This document shows positions 39,304 through 52,042 of a stretch of DNA of 64,000 bases, piece after piece. The translations under genes were made by a program, and so were the position numbers. Source of the DNA: Acanthacorydalis orientalis (lineage: Eukaryota > Arthropoda > Insecta > Megaloptera > Corydalidae); the NCBI GenBank assembly GCA_034766995.1, contig CM068313.1, forward strand, positions 23,284,012 to 23,348,011, in the 5' to 3' direction. Position 1 is the stretch's first letter. Every line of letters starts with the position of its first letter. Below the pieces are notes generated by a model, which saw nothing but the letters and a program-made list of their open reading frames with translations, was not told the origin of the DNA and did not search any database.

Positions 39304-39723
39304 TATCTATTTATAAACTTTATCACAGTTTAATTATTTGGTGGAGTCTAAAACAGAAATCGGATATTGTACCTGGCAGTCGAAAATGAGTAAAAACATT
39401 TAAATTTCTAATGTTACTTTAAAAATGAAAAGGCATGTTTAGTGATTCAAAAATAATGTTTATTTTATTTTTTCTTTAAATCATTTTTATGTTTAAATCT
39501 ATTTCATCAATATTTTTATAAAAAACAATAATAATATACGATATCGACTACCGGTGAAAACAATATCAACAGAGAGTCTTTATGAATATTAAGTTCAAAA
39601 TTTTCAAAGTTTAATTGTCAATAAGGAACACTAATAGTTGTAGTAAAGCATGATAAAAAAACATCAGGAAACCCAATAAAACTATAAATAAAGTAAAACA
39701 ATTTAAATAATTGAGTAGTAGAA
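39304..39723. promoter_or_regulatory. Shared head-to-head intergenic region (putative bidirectional promoter)
   Basis: The start codons of the minus-strand acetyltransferase and plus-strand XRCC3 are separated by only these 420 bp, which must hold both 5' UTRs and both promoters. I see no strong TATA box placed for either gene; the interval is A+T-rich with homopolymer T and A runs. Bidirectional promoter function is inferred from the spacing alone. Confidence 0.5.
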
Positions 39724-40971
39724 ATGGATGCAAGTAGTACTTCATGTACAATCTATAATGAAAACAGTTTGAAACATAAATTAACTGAAACAGAGACAGA
39801 GAAGAATGAAATTATAAAAAACTTTGTTTCGGGTAAACATATGCATTGACAGTAATAATAAATTAATGTTTATGTGAAATAAATGATAAGTTATATAATC
39901 GAATTGATATTTATATCAACAGCATTAGAACTTGAAAGCCTTTACAAAGAACAATATCTTACTACAGGTTGTCAAGTTATTGATGATTTATTGGAAGGTG
40001 GCATATCACTCAAAGGAATTACTGAAATATCTGGTGAAGCTGGTGCAGGAAAAACACAAATTTGTTTACAATTAGCATTAACAGTACAATATCCAGTGAA
40101 ATACGGTGGCCTTGAAGCTGGTATTAAATTGATTTGATTTATATTTAAATGTAAAAATTACAATCTTTTTAATAATTGCAAAAGATTATTCTTCATGTAT
40201 CTAAATTATAACATTAAATTATACTAATTACCCAATGATTTCATTATTTGTATAAAAATTAGTACACATTTCAGGAGCAATTTATATATGTACTGAAGAT
40301 GTATTTCCATCAAAACGATTTAATGAATTAGTACAACATGTGCCAGAAAAGTATTTTTCAGGAAATAGAAGAACTTTAAGTGATAATGTGTATATCGATC
40401 ATGTAATGGACCCTGTAAGTATGTTAAATTTTTGAATAACTCATAAATATTTTACCTGATCAAATTTTAGGAAAAATTTGATGTTTGTATAAATACAAAA
40501 ATTCCACAACTTTTAAAACGATGCCGTATAGGCTTAATTATTATTGATTCTATCGCCGGTATATATCGTTTTGAATATGAAATGAACGACATGGAAAGAA
40601 CCAAAGATATGCAGCTTATTGGTCAAAAATTAATTCAAATTTCTGATGAATATAAAGTAGCAATAATATGTATTAACCAGGTAGTTTTAAACAATTATTT
40701 TTAAAAATACTTATTGCAGTAACAAACTTTTTTATTATATTTTCAGATAAGTGACAATGTCGGTGAAGAATCAACTAAAATTCCAGCATTAGGTCTTGCA
40801 TGGCGTAAACACATTACTACACAGATTTCAATTTCGCGAAATAATAATATAATAAGTAATCCACAATTTTCTAATGATCGTATTCGTCAATTTTCAATTA
40901 ATTCATCGCCTTACTTACCGTGTAGTTCTTGCCCTTTCATTGTAACAGCAGCCGGTATCAAAGGAATTTAA
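39724..40971 (+). CDS. XRCC3: XRCC3 homologue, RAD51 paralogue (Drosophila spindle-B family)
   Basis: XRCC3 is a RecA/RAD51-type ATPase. It works with RAD51C in homologous recombination, acting in strand exchange and late processing of intermediates. Five exons join in phase: 39724-39832, 39923-40120, 40275-40414, 40471-40680 and 40747-40971 (TAA), giving 293 aa. Walker A is GEAGAGKT at residues 74-81, Walker B is LIIID at about 171-175, and a RecA-core INQISDN segment follows. The stretches YGGLEAGAIYICTEDVFPS and YIDHVMD are characteristic of XRCC3 rather than other RAD51 paralogues. The protein is shorter than human XRCC3 (346 aa), mostly at the N terminus, whose first 36 residues (MDASSTSCTIYNENS and following) I do not recognise. 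The 39724 start is the first ATG that joins in phase to exon 2; another upstream exon is possible. The ATG at 39883 lies in intron 1 and is probably not used. Confidence 0.92.
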
Positions 40972-41280
40972 TTTTTATTATTTTTTTAATAGGTTATTAC
41001 AACCACCTGTGTTATCATATAAAACTTATGAAAAGTTCATACTATTCCTACAGCATTATTTTTATAACATATTTAAGACTGAAAATGTAATATTCTGTGA
41101 GATGAAGATATTGTAAAATAAATATATTTTTTTACTATGTAATAAACTTACAGTCCTCCCTTTTGTACAGCAACACCTCGCGAGTACTGTTGCGATAAGA
41201 GAGGAAACGATTTGTAGAACAGAAACCCTTTTAAAGTGCTCTGGCGTTCGTTATTCGATGCCCCTTAATTACAGTCAGTT

Positions 41281-41680
41281 ATGGAGAGTAAAAGCACAGG
41301 AGGAAAATACATTATTGCATTACCACATTTTGCGGTACGACAGTAAGCACTGTATTTGTAAATAATTTTTTTCTTTCAAATATATTGAATACTTATATAA
41401 CAAGTATTCATATTTTAATATACTACAAAAATTGTAAAATAAATTTCATTAAGGCATAGTCAAATACTTAAATTATTGTTTTAGCTGTGTACATACCTCT
41501 AACCTTTTAGTTACAATATGGCATTATAGTGGCTTTCATCTGTTTGAACAATACGCCATTGTAGTGGCTTTTGTCAAAATCATCTTTTTGAATGATATGC
41601 CACTGTACTGGTGTATCACAAGATTATACAGGTATTTATTTAACAGGTATTTATTTAAGCTAGAACTTATTGAGTTGTAA
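41281..41680 (+). CDS. Possible small two-exon gene (85 aa), unrecognised
   Basis: A 20-codon ORF starts with ATG at 41281 and reads MESKSTGGKYIIALPHFAVR, then meets a good donor (CA|GTAAGC, exon end 41342). A 142-bp intron with a TTTTAG acceptor joins it in phase to 41485-41680, open to TAA, for 85 aa in all. The second part is hydrophobic and aromatic and contains WHYSGFHLFEQYAIVVAFVK. However, that part is an imperfect tandem DNA repeat (units starting near 41514, 41550 and 41594), so it may be noncoding sequence that happens to stay open. The 90 bp upstream (41190-41280) are GC-richer than their surroundings, as a transcript start might be. I recognise no family. Without transcript support this is only a candidate. 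Confidence 0.25.
41514..41660. repeat. Imperfect tandem repeat of about 36-45 bp plus a 15-bp duplication
   Basis: Units begin AATATGGCATTATAGTGGCT (41514), AATACGCCATTGTAGTGGCT (41550) and ATATGCCACTGTACTGGTG (about 41594). Just downstream, CAGGTATTTATTTAA is duplicated exactly (41628-41657). The repeat overlaps the putative second exon of the 41281-41680 candidate. Confidence 0.6.
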
Positions 41681-42318
41681 CTTTATTCTAATGTAAATGT
41701 ATAGTGGAAAGTACCAGACACCGATCACGGTACTACGTCATTTACATTCAGTTCGTAGAGGGGCTTGTACTGAGATACTGCTATGTGATCATACTCACTA
41801 TAGCTGATATTGAATTCCTATATATATACACCAAATTTTTGTTAAATAAACAATTATAGTGTAAAGTACAAAAAGCAATATATTTTTTTGAAGAGTAATT
41901 AAAAATGCAGATATTTCATAATCACAACTTTCATTATCCCAAATTAAAATGAGTGAATATATTTTTTTGTTTTATATATACAAATTCCATATATTTAAAA
42001 AATAATCTAAATAAATGATATATTACTTGATTTTACAATCCTTCCTCTTATTTTTCTAAGATATATGTATATATATATATATATCTTTAAAAACCTTGCT
42101 TTATGCTTTCCTTGAATCATTTTCAAATAAAACAAATTAATATCAATATTTATTTATTAAAATATAACAGTTTTCATAAATTGTGTATTATATAAACTAT
42201 TGGAATGACAGAAAATAATGTATCTCTTAAATTATTTACGACTTAATAACAAAAAAATGGCAGCTTTTAAACCATCTGAAGTAATTCATATTTGTAGAGC
42301 TTAACTAAAGAAAATAAC

Positions 42319-43665
42319 TTATTTATTGTAAACATAGCTTTCTGCACCACCGCGTCCAAATCCTGAAATATAAAATAAATATCATTTTAACATATATAGA
42401 AAAAATAAATATTATCGATTGTATGGAAAATAATTTTCGCCTTTTTTGTATTTAAAATTTATTACATACAGTGATGTATCCAAATGCTTTTTTATCAAAA
42501 ACAGTAGCGTAGCTTAACTAACCTCCTGGTCCGAACATAGCCGAATAACATGGATTATTACAATAAGGTTTTCCATCGTGTTCAGCGTGAGATCCAGGTG
42601 TTAATGTTTTATTACATTTTTCACATCGCAAACACCCACTATGCCAGTCTTTCCCAAGGGAAGTTTTGCGTTCCGCTATAAAAAAAATATACATAAAACA
42701 AACATCATTCAAATTAATTTACTTATGGTAATGTATTTGAATATTTAATGGTTGTAGCTGCCGTTTTACATTATATAAAAAATAGAAATGATCGGTAAAT
42801 TTTTATATACATATGTTTGTTTTGTAACTATATTCTAAATAATTTACAACTAATTAAGACCTGTTCGATCTGATTATAAAATATTAGGTAACATTCAATT
42901 AGTATTTATATTTATGTAATAAGATGGGAGTAATTGTCTGCCATTAAGAAAAAAATATTCGTAATATTAATACTTGCAAAAAAAATTAATTATACAAGTT
43001 ACCTAATTTTACAATTACATTACATATATTTTTAATGTATGTATATACTTAGTATAAGCGCATAAGTGATATTCGATTTTTTTTGCAAAATAATCTTATT
43101 ATAGAATTTTTACGAAAATAATTATTATTTTCATAAAAGTATTTAGTATTTTCACGAGTTGGGGATTTTTTTAAAAAAAATCTAACGTTTCACATGCATG
43201 CAAATCCACCTAAAAGTATGTGATTTTCGTTTAAGTACCATATTATAAATAAAACAAGTGAAACTTTTCAAAATAATAAAAATAATATGTAAATATTACT
43301 TCCTTCTATAATGTGTAAAACAATTACGAACGAAAAAATTAGAAAGTACTAAAAGAGTTTATATACAATTGGAATATTAATACAAATTACATTTCTTAAT
43401 GCATAGTCAAAAGTAATTTCTTTTCAATCTCTAATATTTTTAACTGCTTTTCATCTAGTAATTCGAATATAAAACAAACACTTAATGTAAAAAAATATGT
43501 AATACATACAACATCCGCGTATGCATTGTTTTTTTAGAATACAAAATTCATATAAATGATCATGAACATAATCCGGCATCATACAATTACAATGTTTACA
43601 ATAAATGCACATATGGTTATGCATATTAAATAACACAACGCTTGCAAACAAAAGTACATACACAC

Positions 43666-43718
<53 letters not shown>

Positions 43719-43746
43719 GTGTGTGTGTATATAAAATATATATATG

Positions 43747-43796
<50 letters not shown>

Positions 43797-45285
43797 AATT
43801 TATATTGACACAAACTCTAATACAACAGTATTCTTTGTAACTTATAACAATGAAAAAAGATTACTCTTTACAGCTATGCGTATAAATGATTAGAATAATA
43901 ATTTATTTTTTTACATATAATACGAATATTAATTAAAATGTTTTATAAGTCTTAATTACTTAAATTAAAAAAATCTACTTATACAGAATAATTGAAATAA
44001 CACTTTTTCCATAAATGTGTACATATATGGTATTTGCCAATTTAGTTTTTCTTTACAAATACAGTAAAACTGTTATAAACTAATGATAAAAAGATAATCA
44101 TAACTTATCATTGTCCATTTATTTAATAAGTATTATTATTAACATTATTTTTTAGCTTTACAATGATACCTGTATGCATTCTTTATTTCATAAATATGAA
44201 TATACTGGTTGTTAAAAAATACAAATGAGTAACAAGAATTATATGCTTCTATACGAAATCGAAATATTGTTCTTGAAGAGAACGTATTGACATTTAGCTT
44301 TATTTATAATATTTGATGATGACATATTTATCATTTGCGCGTTGACAGTTTTAGATACTACGTGAATGTATTAAAACAAACAATCATATTTTTTTTATAT
44401 TACAGTTGATATAAGAGCTGGAATTCAAGGATGTAGATAAATGAATGAATTATTTCTATCGAACATTTTAAAAATTAAGTAACTATAATTATCACAATAA
44501 ATAAATAAATTGCAACTTTTAATCTAAGAAATTTAATTAATGGTAACTTCAATGAAAACCACAATTTACTTTTTCAGCATTGAAAATCACAAGGTCGGCA
44601 AAATTCTAATTTTTAAATTATATTGTTACTACTAATTAAAAAAATCATTGTCAAAACATTTTTAAAATACGATAATTTATAAACTTTGCCTACTTTCTTT
44701 TCTCAAGAAAGTACATAAAATATGTAAAACAATTTTAAACATACAACCGTTTTCATACCTAACAGTTTAATTGTTTAAAATTGAAACTTACGAAAAAGTT
44801 GTTCTTAAAATAATGTAAAGAGACAAGATTAAAAATAACTAAATTCAGTTATTTGAAAAGTATAAGTGATTTTAAAGACGACAGTTCATTACCTCATATC
44901 TGATCATAAAAAAGTAAATGACTGATCAACTGAATTTAAAGTTTCGACTGCCATTCACAAATTAAAAATAAATTCAAGATCTAATATTTTCAAGGACATC
45001 AGATTTATTATTTTAATCGCACATGTAATGATAAACTAAGAATGTTAATGACATTTTTAAATTTAACCTGGCTATTAAACAAAGTAGCGGTTTTAAGTGT
45101 AGTAAAAAATAATAAATTCTTCACATAAGTACAATTCAATTCACATATACAATTCACATATACAAATGTGTTATTTTAAGGAAAATTATGTTACATAAAG
45201 TATCATTAATTTTACAAAGTAATTATTTTTAAATATATGCGTATCTAAATACATAGTATGTAAAAATAAAACTATAAAAACACAC

Positions 45286-45356
<71 letters not shown>

Positions 45357-46044
45357 ACTGAAAAAAATCACTTTTTTATTATTGTATTTTAAAGAGTAAT
45401 AGGAGTATTCAAGCTGACTAATACATAAAAATAAATAAAGCGTATAAAATAGTTTTGTTGTAATTTAGAAAAAGTGAAACTTTCAACAGCAATTTCAAAT
45501 TAACAAAAATATTTAATGTAAAATTTTCATTCCTATTTAACTTAGTCATCCTAATTGTATTTAATCCTAACGTACCTATCTTTTAAGTTTTAATAACAAG
45601 TAATAGATTATTTAAAAACAGTGTATGCAACTAAGAAATATGTGTAAATCAAAGATAATTTTATAAACTAACAACAATTACATCATATATAATTTTAAAT
45701 ATATTTTAAACAGAAATAGAAGTTTATACGTAACATTACGATATTAACAAATATAATACAGTATTTAATAGGTGTAGCTTAATTTTATTGATTATAAACA
45801 TTAATCGGGGCCCGAACTTCATAAAAATTTTACATTGACACACATTATCAGAAATCAATATTTATTACTTTCTCGATAAAACAGCATCATTATTATCATT
45901 AATAATGTTACTCTACTATGTAGTTTATAATATTGGTACGTATTCGAACTCATGTAAATATTGTGATTGACGATAGTAATAACAGTAATTAAAAAAAAAC
46001 ATACCAAAATAGACCGGTTTTTGACACTTTGGACAATTTGGCAT
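42319..46044 (-). CDS. CRIP1: CRIP-type cysteine-rich single-LIM protein
   Basis: This is a small zinc-binding adaptor with one LIM domain and a glycine-rich tail, like CRIP1. Three exons join in phase: 46005-46044 (ATG), 42523-42675 and 42319-42362 (TAA). They encode 78 aa; human CRIP1 has 77. Exon 1 encodes [13 protein letters not shown] and supplies the first zinc-ligand pair, C4 and C7. The other ligands are H25-x2-C28, C31-x2-C34 and C52-x3-C56, so all eight LIM positions are present. The conserved linker SLGKDWH and the tail [20 protein letters not shown] match the family. Intron 1 is about 3.3 kb, very long for a 40-nt coding first exon, and carries several large (TA)n arrays. The last intron is about 160 bp with donor GTTAGT. 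CRIP is the family call; CRIP1 versus CRIP2-like naming is by overall length. Confidence 0.94.
43661..43797. repeat. Compound CA/TA/GT/TA/CA array in the LIM gene intron
   Basis: The order is (CA)n, (TA)n, a GTGTGTGT run, a short spacer, (TA)n and a final CACACA. This makes a long near-palindromic block. Confidence 0.9.
45287..45353. repeat. (TA)33 microsatellite in the LIM gene intron
   Basis: A pure array. Confidence 0.94.
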
Positions 46045-46975
46045 TTTAAACCAAAAAAAAAAAAAAACTCCAACACAATGTTTCGTACTAAAATACAATA
46101 CAAAACTGAATATTATTTAATGTTTTGGAAGAATCTTCACTTACATTTTGTTGCTTTAAAATCAATATTGATTACTAAAAAGAAATAGTAGATAGCATGG
46201 TCACTTATAAAAATTATTTCTATCATTGTTTACAACTCACTTTTACAGTGTCTGACTCACATAGAGTAGGGATAATATTCATAATAGGTATTACTTTAAC
46301 ATGATAGTACAGAGATACAACTTATTCGTTTTTGTTCGTATCATTTCGTCAATGCGTGAAGATGAAAGTATCCCCTATACATTTTTATAATATCAGAAGT
46401 TTGTATATTTAAAAAAAGAAGAGTAATGTTAGACAAAAAGTTTTATGTTTATTTACAAATCAAAATCATAAATTCTGTTAAAAATTGATTACAGATAAAC
46501 AGATCTAACATCACAAACAATATATTCCTTAAGAAATAACATTATGATCCATTACTAATCTTGAAATAATTTACAATTTAAATTATAAATTAAGAAAGTA
46601 AAATTTAGAAAAATGTACCAAATATTTTAACAGTTACTTTTCATAATAATTTTTTTACCAAACTTTCTTAGGATTATTTACCGATCTTTCTTTAATGCTA
46701 GTTATTTATTTTATTGTTTTTGCCTAACAATGTATGCATTTTTAAAAAAAATTTACTCACCTGCGTATACGTGGAATACATCTAATTATCAGTTTTGAGC
46801 ACTGTGTACGTTAATCCTTTGAATAGATTATATAAAGATATTTTTATGATAATCATAATGCTTTTCTGTAATAATTAAGTCATATTAACATTTAAACTAT
46901 GTATCTTAGATAACATATCACGAACATTAATATGATTTAATCTAAATCATGTTTGACAGTATTATCATTTTGTAC

Positions 46976-47081
<106 letters not shown>

Positions 47082-47370
47082 ATTTATTTTATATTTTACA
47101 ATGTGTATATTATAATAGTAATAACAATGTTTATGTATCCTATTTATATAAATAGTGTACATAGTATACATTACTGTACATATTGATTCGTTGGTTTTTT
47201 GCTATATTTACTAATTAAATTTAATTATTTTTACATATTTCTTAGAGCAATATTTTAATTTTAATTACAAATAAAAAAGTATTTTCCAAATATATTATAA
47301 ATACATTTATGAAAGAATAATATAAAAATCATTTCAAACATATATTGAATATTTCATATATATTTTAGGA

Positions 47371-47374
<4 letters not shown>

Positions 47375-47439
<65 letters not shown>

Positions 47440-47482
47440 TATTCATATATATATATATATTCATATATTCATATATTCATAT
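47375..47482. repeat. (TA)n passing into an ATTCAT-type array
   Basis: About 60 bp of TA, then repeated ATTCAT / ATATTCAT units up to 47482. Confidence 0.9.
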
Positions 47483-48070
47483 TATAAAAACATTATGAAA
47501 CATTTAAATTATAAAAATAATCGACAATCTAATTTTCCATAAATGTGGCATAAATTTAAATTATATTTTTTAACTGTATTTTAATGTTTTTTAATTGTTC
47601 AGTCAATGATTTATGGAAATAGAATAAATTTGATTTTTGCACAGATTTGAAAACAGTATAATACATCGTTATGTTTAAAGATGAAATAATTGATGATCAA
47701 AAAATACACTGACAATATATTTTTTTTCAATCTTTACTACCTGTCTAAGTACAGTATTTAAGGAATTATATTAGTTTGCTTTTTATGTGTAATAAATGAT
47801 TGCACGTATATGAAATAAATGACTGCACTCCGAATGTTGTTCTTATTATGTTATTGAAAACCTAATTCATATGACGTCAACTAAGAACTGGTTGTAGTGT
47901 AAACGAATGAGGTCACCTTAAACAAGAGTTAACGTATTTGGCGATGACCATCAAAATTAACGAACATTTATTTAACCCCATAATAAGACAGGTGTTTGAT
48001 ACATGACCCATTTATTTCAAGATTCTGCTGTTATTAAAAATGCACTGACATACCTATGATAATTTAATCA

Positions 48071-48179
<109 letters not shown>

Positions 48180-49009
48180 CTTCAATTTACAAAATAAGTA
48201 AACTATTCTCTAAATAAAAAAAATGCCATAAAATATACTTAATGTAATATTCATTCTCATTTCAAATTAGTAGTAAATCATAAAAAACATTCTTTACTTT
48301 CTTACATAAAAATGGAAAAGAAACTATTGTCAAGACAGTATATAAACTCCATACCAATTACTAGGAGGATCTGTTTCAAAATATTTGTTCATTGTTTTAG
48401 TTTTCTATGTTTCAAATGGAAAACTAGTTTTACTAAACAGTTTATTACAATAGGTGATATATTCCATGAAATAATTTAAATACATTTCATAAAATTGAAT
48501 CTAAAGTAAAATTATTACTATTTATAAAATACAAGAATATTATTGTCACTGACTTTCGTTAAACACATCCATATAATTTTGTCATATTTATAAATAGAAT
48601 ACAATTCGTGTACAATCATTGACTGGATTAATTAAATGTGATAGACTATGATAATAAAAAAATAAATACAAATTTGATATACTTATTAACAATAACTGCG
48701 AAACTAATATTCAATGGAATGGTTAATACGTTACTATCGTATTTGCTATATAATGGTATAATACTTTATGAAATATGATCATATTTCCTAAGCCTGACAA
48801 GAACAAAAAAGAATTATTAATATGTATATATATGAAGTTTGGCGGTTTGAATTCCCGAATTGACCATGCAGTACCGGAGGCACGTGAAATTAAACCAAAA
48901 GTAAAGCAGCATATAATAATTCACAATGTTATCTAAGAGGTGATCAAGCGAAGATCGAACAATTGGTAATTTTTCGCAGGAAGCTAGCACGTACATCGTG
49001 CTGCTGTCA

Positions 49010-49175
49010 GCCATCATGAAGCAATGAATGAATATTAAATTTTGCTGTAAATTAGGGAATACTGCAACAAAAACTTATGAAATATTGAAAACTGTGTACA
49101 ATAATAGCACCTGAAGTCGTACAAGTGCATTTGCATGGTTTAATCGTTTCAAATATGAACATGAGTTCAAATACA
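49010..49175 (+). mobile_element. N-terminal mariner-type transposase fragment
   Basis: The plus-strand translation reads MNIKFCCKLGNTATKTYEIL, then KTVYNNS, a stop and SRTSAFAWFNRFKYEHEF. This is the first helix-turn-helix region of transposases with an N-terminal IKFC...LGK.A.ET...L..VYG...LSR..VFEWFKRFK..RE pattern. It breaks off where the usual EDDxRPGRP segment should follow and runs directly into unrelated Tc1-like sequence. There is no catalytic domain. Confidence 0.7.
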
Positions 49176-49515
49176 GGGATTACTTGCAGAACGTTATCTT
49201 ACCCTTTGCAGTAGAAGTAGTGCCAATTCGATGGAGATATCAACATGATAACGATCCTAAACACATCGCAAAAATAGTTAAAACTTGTATCCCACATAAT
49301 GTCGAAATGCTTTCTTAGCCATCTCAATCCTCGGTCCTTAATCCTTTCGAGTACTAGCGAATCGAAAAAATTTAGGATAAAACTCATATTCTGATAAGGG
49401 CCAATTGTATTCAGGGATTGCAACTGCGTGACAAGAAATACTATTGGAAATAATCGATAAACTTTAGAATCCATGCCCGTGTGCAACCATTATTAGAAAC
49501 AAGGGTTGTGGTACC
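49176..49515 (+). mobile_element. C-terminal Tc1-like transposase fragment
   Basis: The plus-strand reading frames give YRDYLQNVILPFAVEVV, RWRYQHDNDPKHIAKIVK, then SQSSVLNPFEY and a decayed tail ending in RNKGCGTKY. QHDNDPKHTAK and the PQSPDLNPIE-like segment are diagnostic of Tc1 transposases, where they carry the second and third acidic residues; KNKGYATKY is the usual C terminus. The third acidic position (SPDLNPIE) is degraded. The upstream half of a Tc1 element is missing. Confidence 0.75.
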
Positions 49516-49583
49516 AAATATAAATATTTTTTTGATTAACAAGTTTATAATTATTAGGTCCTAATTTAAGCCAACGAGTTGTT

Positions 49584-49729
<146 letters not shown>

Positions 49730-49739
49730 TTTGTGTGTG

Positions 49740-52020
49740 TGATTGTGCGTATTACAAATGTTTATTCTTTTTTATTAAATGTTTATTATAAGTCTTTGAA
49801 AAATATTTAGTCATAATGTTTTTTTATATACTTTTTAGATACTTTGTTAATTGCTAATATGTATGTCTCTTATCTGTATTTAAAGAAAAAGTTAGTAACG
49901 CAAAGATAAAACAAATTAAAAATATTTCTATGAAAAGTAAGTAATATTTAAAAAATGCGAAACATTGTACATTCCATCTGGTATTTGTAATCTTATTTAG
50001 TAATAATACCATATCATACGTTAAAAATAAATGTATGTAGGTGTTCATAACCGATCATAGTAATTTACGTCAGAAATAAAAATAGGTATCATTAATTACT
50101 AACGATGAAATTGTGTATATATATATATAATATTATAATTTGAGTTAATAAGTAATATCGTTTATTGAAATAATTGATCAGTTCTATGTCAAATCAAACT
50201 ATTAGACACATTTTTATTGTTATTCTAGTTATTTTTGATTTGTTCAGTTGTCTAATAAAATTAAATTACACATATAAAGAAATATAAATCGAAAGTATGC
50301 AATAATTGTAATTATTGACAAGCCTACTGAAATTATGGACATACTAGTTTAAACCTTCACCCCATTTAGATACTTTTAATCTTGTATTTATATATTTTTG
50401 CCTTTGGAATATTGATGGAAATTTTCAAAAACAGTTTATTGATATTATTAGTTTAATCAAACCGTCTTGGTATATGAAATAATGACAGTTTTTAGTGGAA
50501 ATGTTCCAAAAATATTCTATTGAAATTATTGGCCTAATCGAACCCTCTTGAGCTATCAATTAATGTTTAAGTATTAAAACCACGCAACGTGGCCAATAAA
50601 GTAGTGATATAGTTTATAATTCATAAAAATTTGACTAGTTCATGAAGTACCCAACAGCCACGTATTTTTAATTATAGGGCTACTAAGCCGGCTCTGTGCA
50701 CAATGCGACCGAACACACATGTTTAACTTGGAAAAAGTATATAATATTCTAGTTGAATTTTTCAACTTAAGGCAATCAAATTATATAAAAAAAATATTAA
50801 CTTAGAAATAGAAAAAAAATAAAACAAATATTATATCAGAAAATATTTGTAAGGTTTTACTTTTTTAGATATAATTTTCAAGGAAAAGTCAACAATACTG
50901 ATACCTAAATTACAAATATTATCTTTGAGTTAATAGTGTTTGTAATTGCACCAAATCGAATGTAAAATACTTATATAACAAAAACAACATATATGTAAGG
51001 TTTGAAAAGATAGATAGATTACACATAATTGATATATTGTTTGTTTAAATAATACACACTGATAATGAATATACAATTTCTAAGTTAAATATCAGTAATA
51101 TATATTATGCGAATATACTAATGCATATGTAAAATCCATTAAAAAAAATATGAATAGAAATAAATTTCATATTTTAATGAAACGAGTGTCCTATAAATAT
51201 AAATCCGAAATGATTCGCTTTGTGAAAGATTTGATCTAACCGCTAATGGAAAAAAAGTTTTTAATTAATGATGTTGATCATTTCTAACAATTTTATTTAA
51301 ATTTTAATCACTAATATTTTAATTTAAAATAATATTTACATTTTTGAAATATTTTTTGAACTCCACGTTTAATAATGATTATTTTTTTTTGATAAAACAT
51401 TGATTTTTGATGAAAAAATCAGTATTCGTTTTTTTTTAAATTATATATTTGTGATTGATAAGTTTGTGGTTATTTATTTAATATTAATATAATAAGAATG
51501 TTTTATTTATAATTTCTTCAGGTATATAACTACCAACAAAAATACTTGTTCTATTCATATACATTTTTAAAAACTGTTATAATGAACAGTTTTAATAATA
51601 TATGACTCTTACGTGCAAACAATAATAGGTTTTCGTTAGACGTGATTAGAACTAAGATAAGAATGAGTATGTGTATGGACAAAACGGTATTGTTAGTCAC
51701 ATTTCAGATAAAATGCAATTATATTTTATTGCTTGAAATCCTTCGTACTTACAATGAAATATTTTCTTTTATTTCAAATTCTTATACTATTCCATGAATC
51801 AAACGCATACGTTCGGTTCTTAATAATATCTATATTTTTAATAGTAATGAATAATATGTCAAGGTACTATTTCAAAAACAAATACCAGATGTAAGAATGA
51901 GTCACTGAATAGCTAACCAGAAAAAATGTGTAAAAACAAACTGCATTTTTATACACGAGATTATTTATGATTTAACTGCAATAAAGATAATATATTAGCA
52001 TGAAATTTAGTTATCTGTTA
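49740..52020. other. A+T-rich intergenic sequence
   Basis: No gene is supported. A related pair of segments near 50400-50470 and 50490-50540 (TTGATGGAAATTTTCAAAAA with TTAATCAAACCGTCTTG, versus GTGGAAATGTTCCAAAAATA with CTAATCGAACCCTCTTG) looks like a diverged tandem duplication of about 90 bp. Confidence 0.45.
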
Positions 52021-52042
52021 TATATATATATATATATATATA

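Larger units (their letters stand above)
42730..46004 (-). other. First intron of the LIM gene
   Basis: This is inferred from the split between the 13-codon first exon and the LIM exon. It holds A+T-rich sequence, a mirror-like compound (CA)n-(TA)n-(GT)n...(TA)n-(CA)n array at 43661-43797 and a pure (TA)n at 45287-45353. No nested gene is visible. Confidence 0.7.

Noticed and set aside
39883..40137. An 84-codon ORF as the XRCC3 start
   Set aside because: Its first codons are intron sequence and it runs past the exon 2 donor. The five-exon model keeps all phases and extends the family match on both sides.
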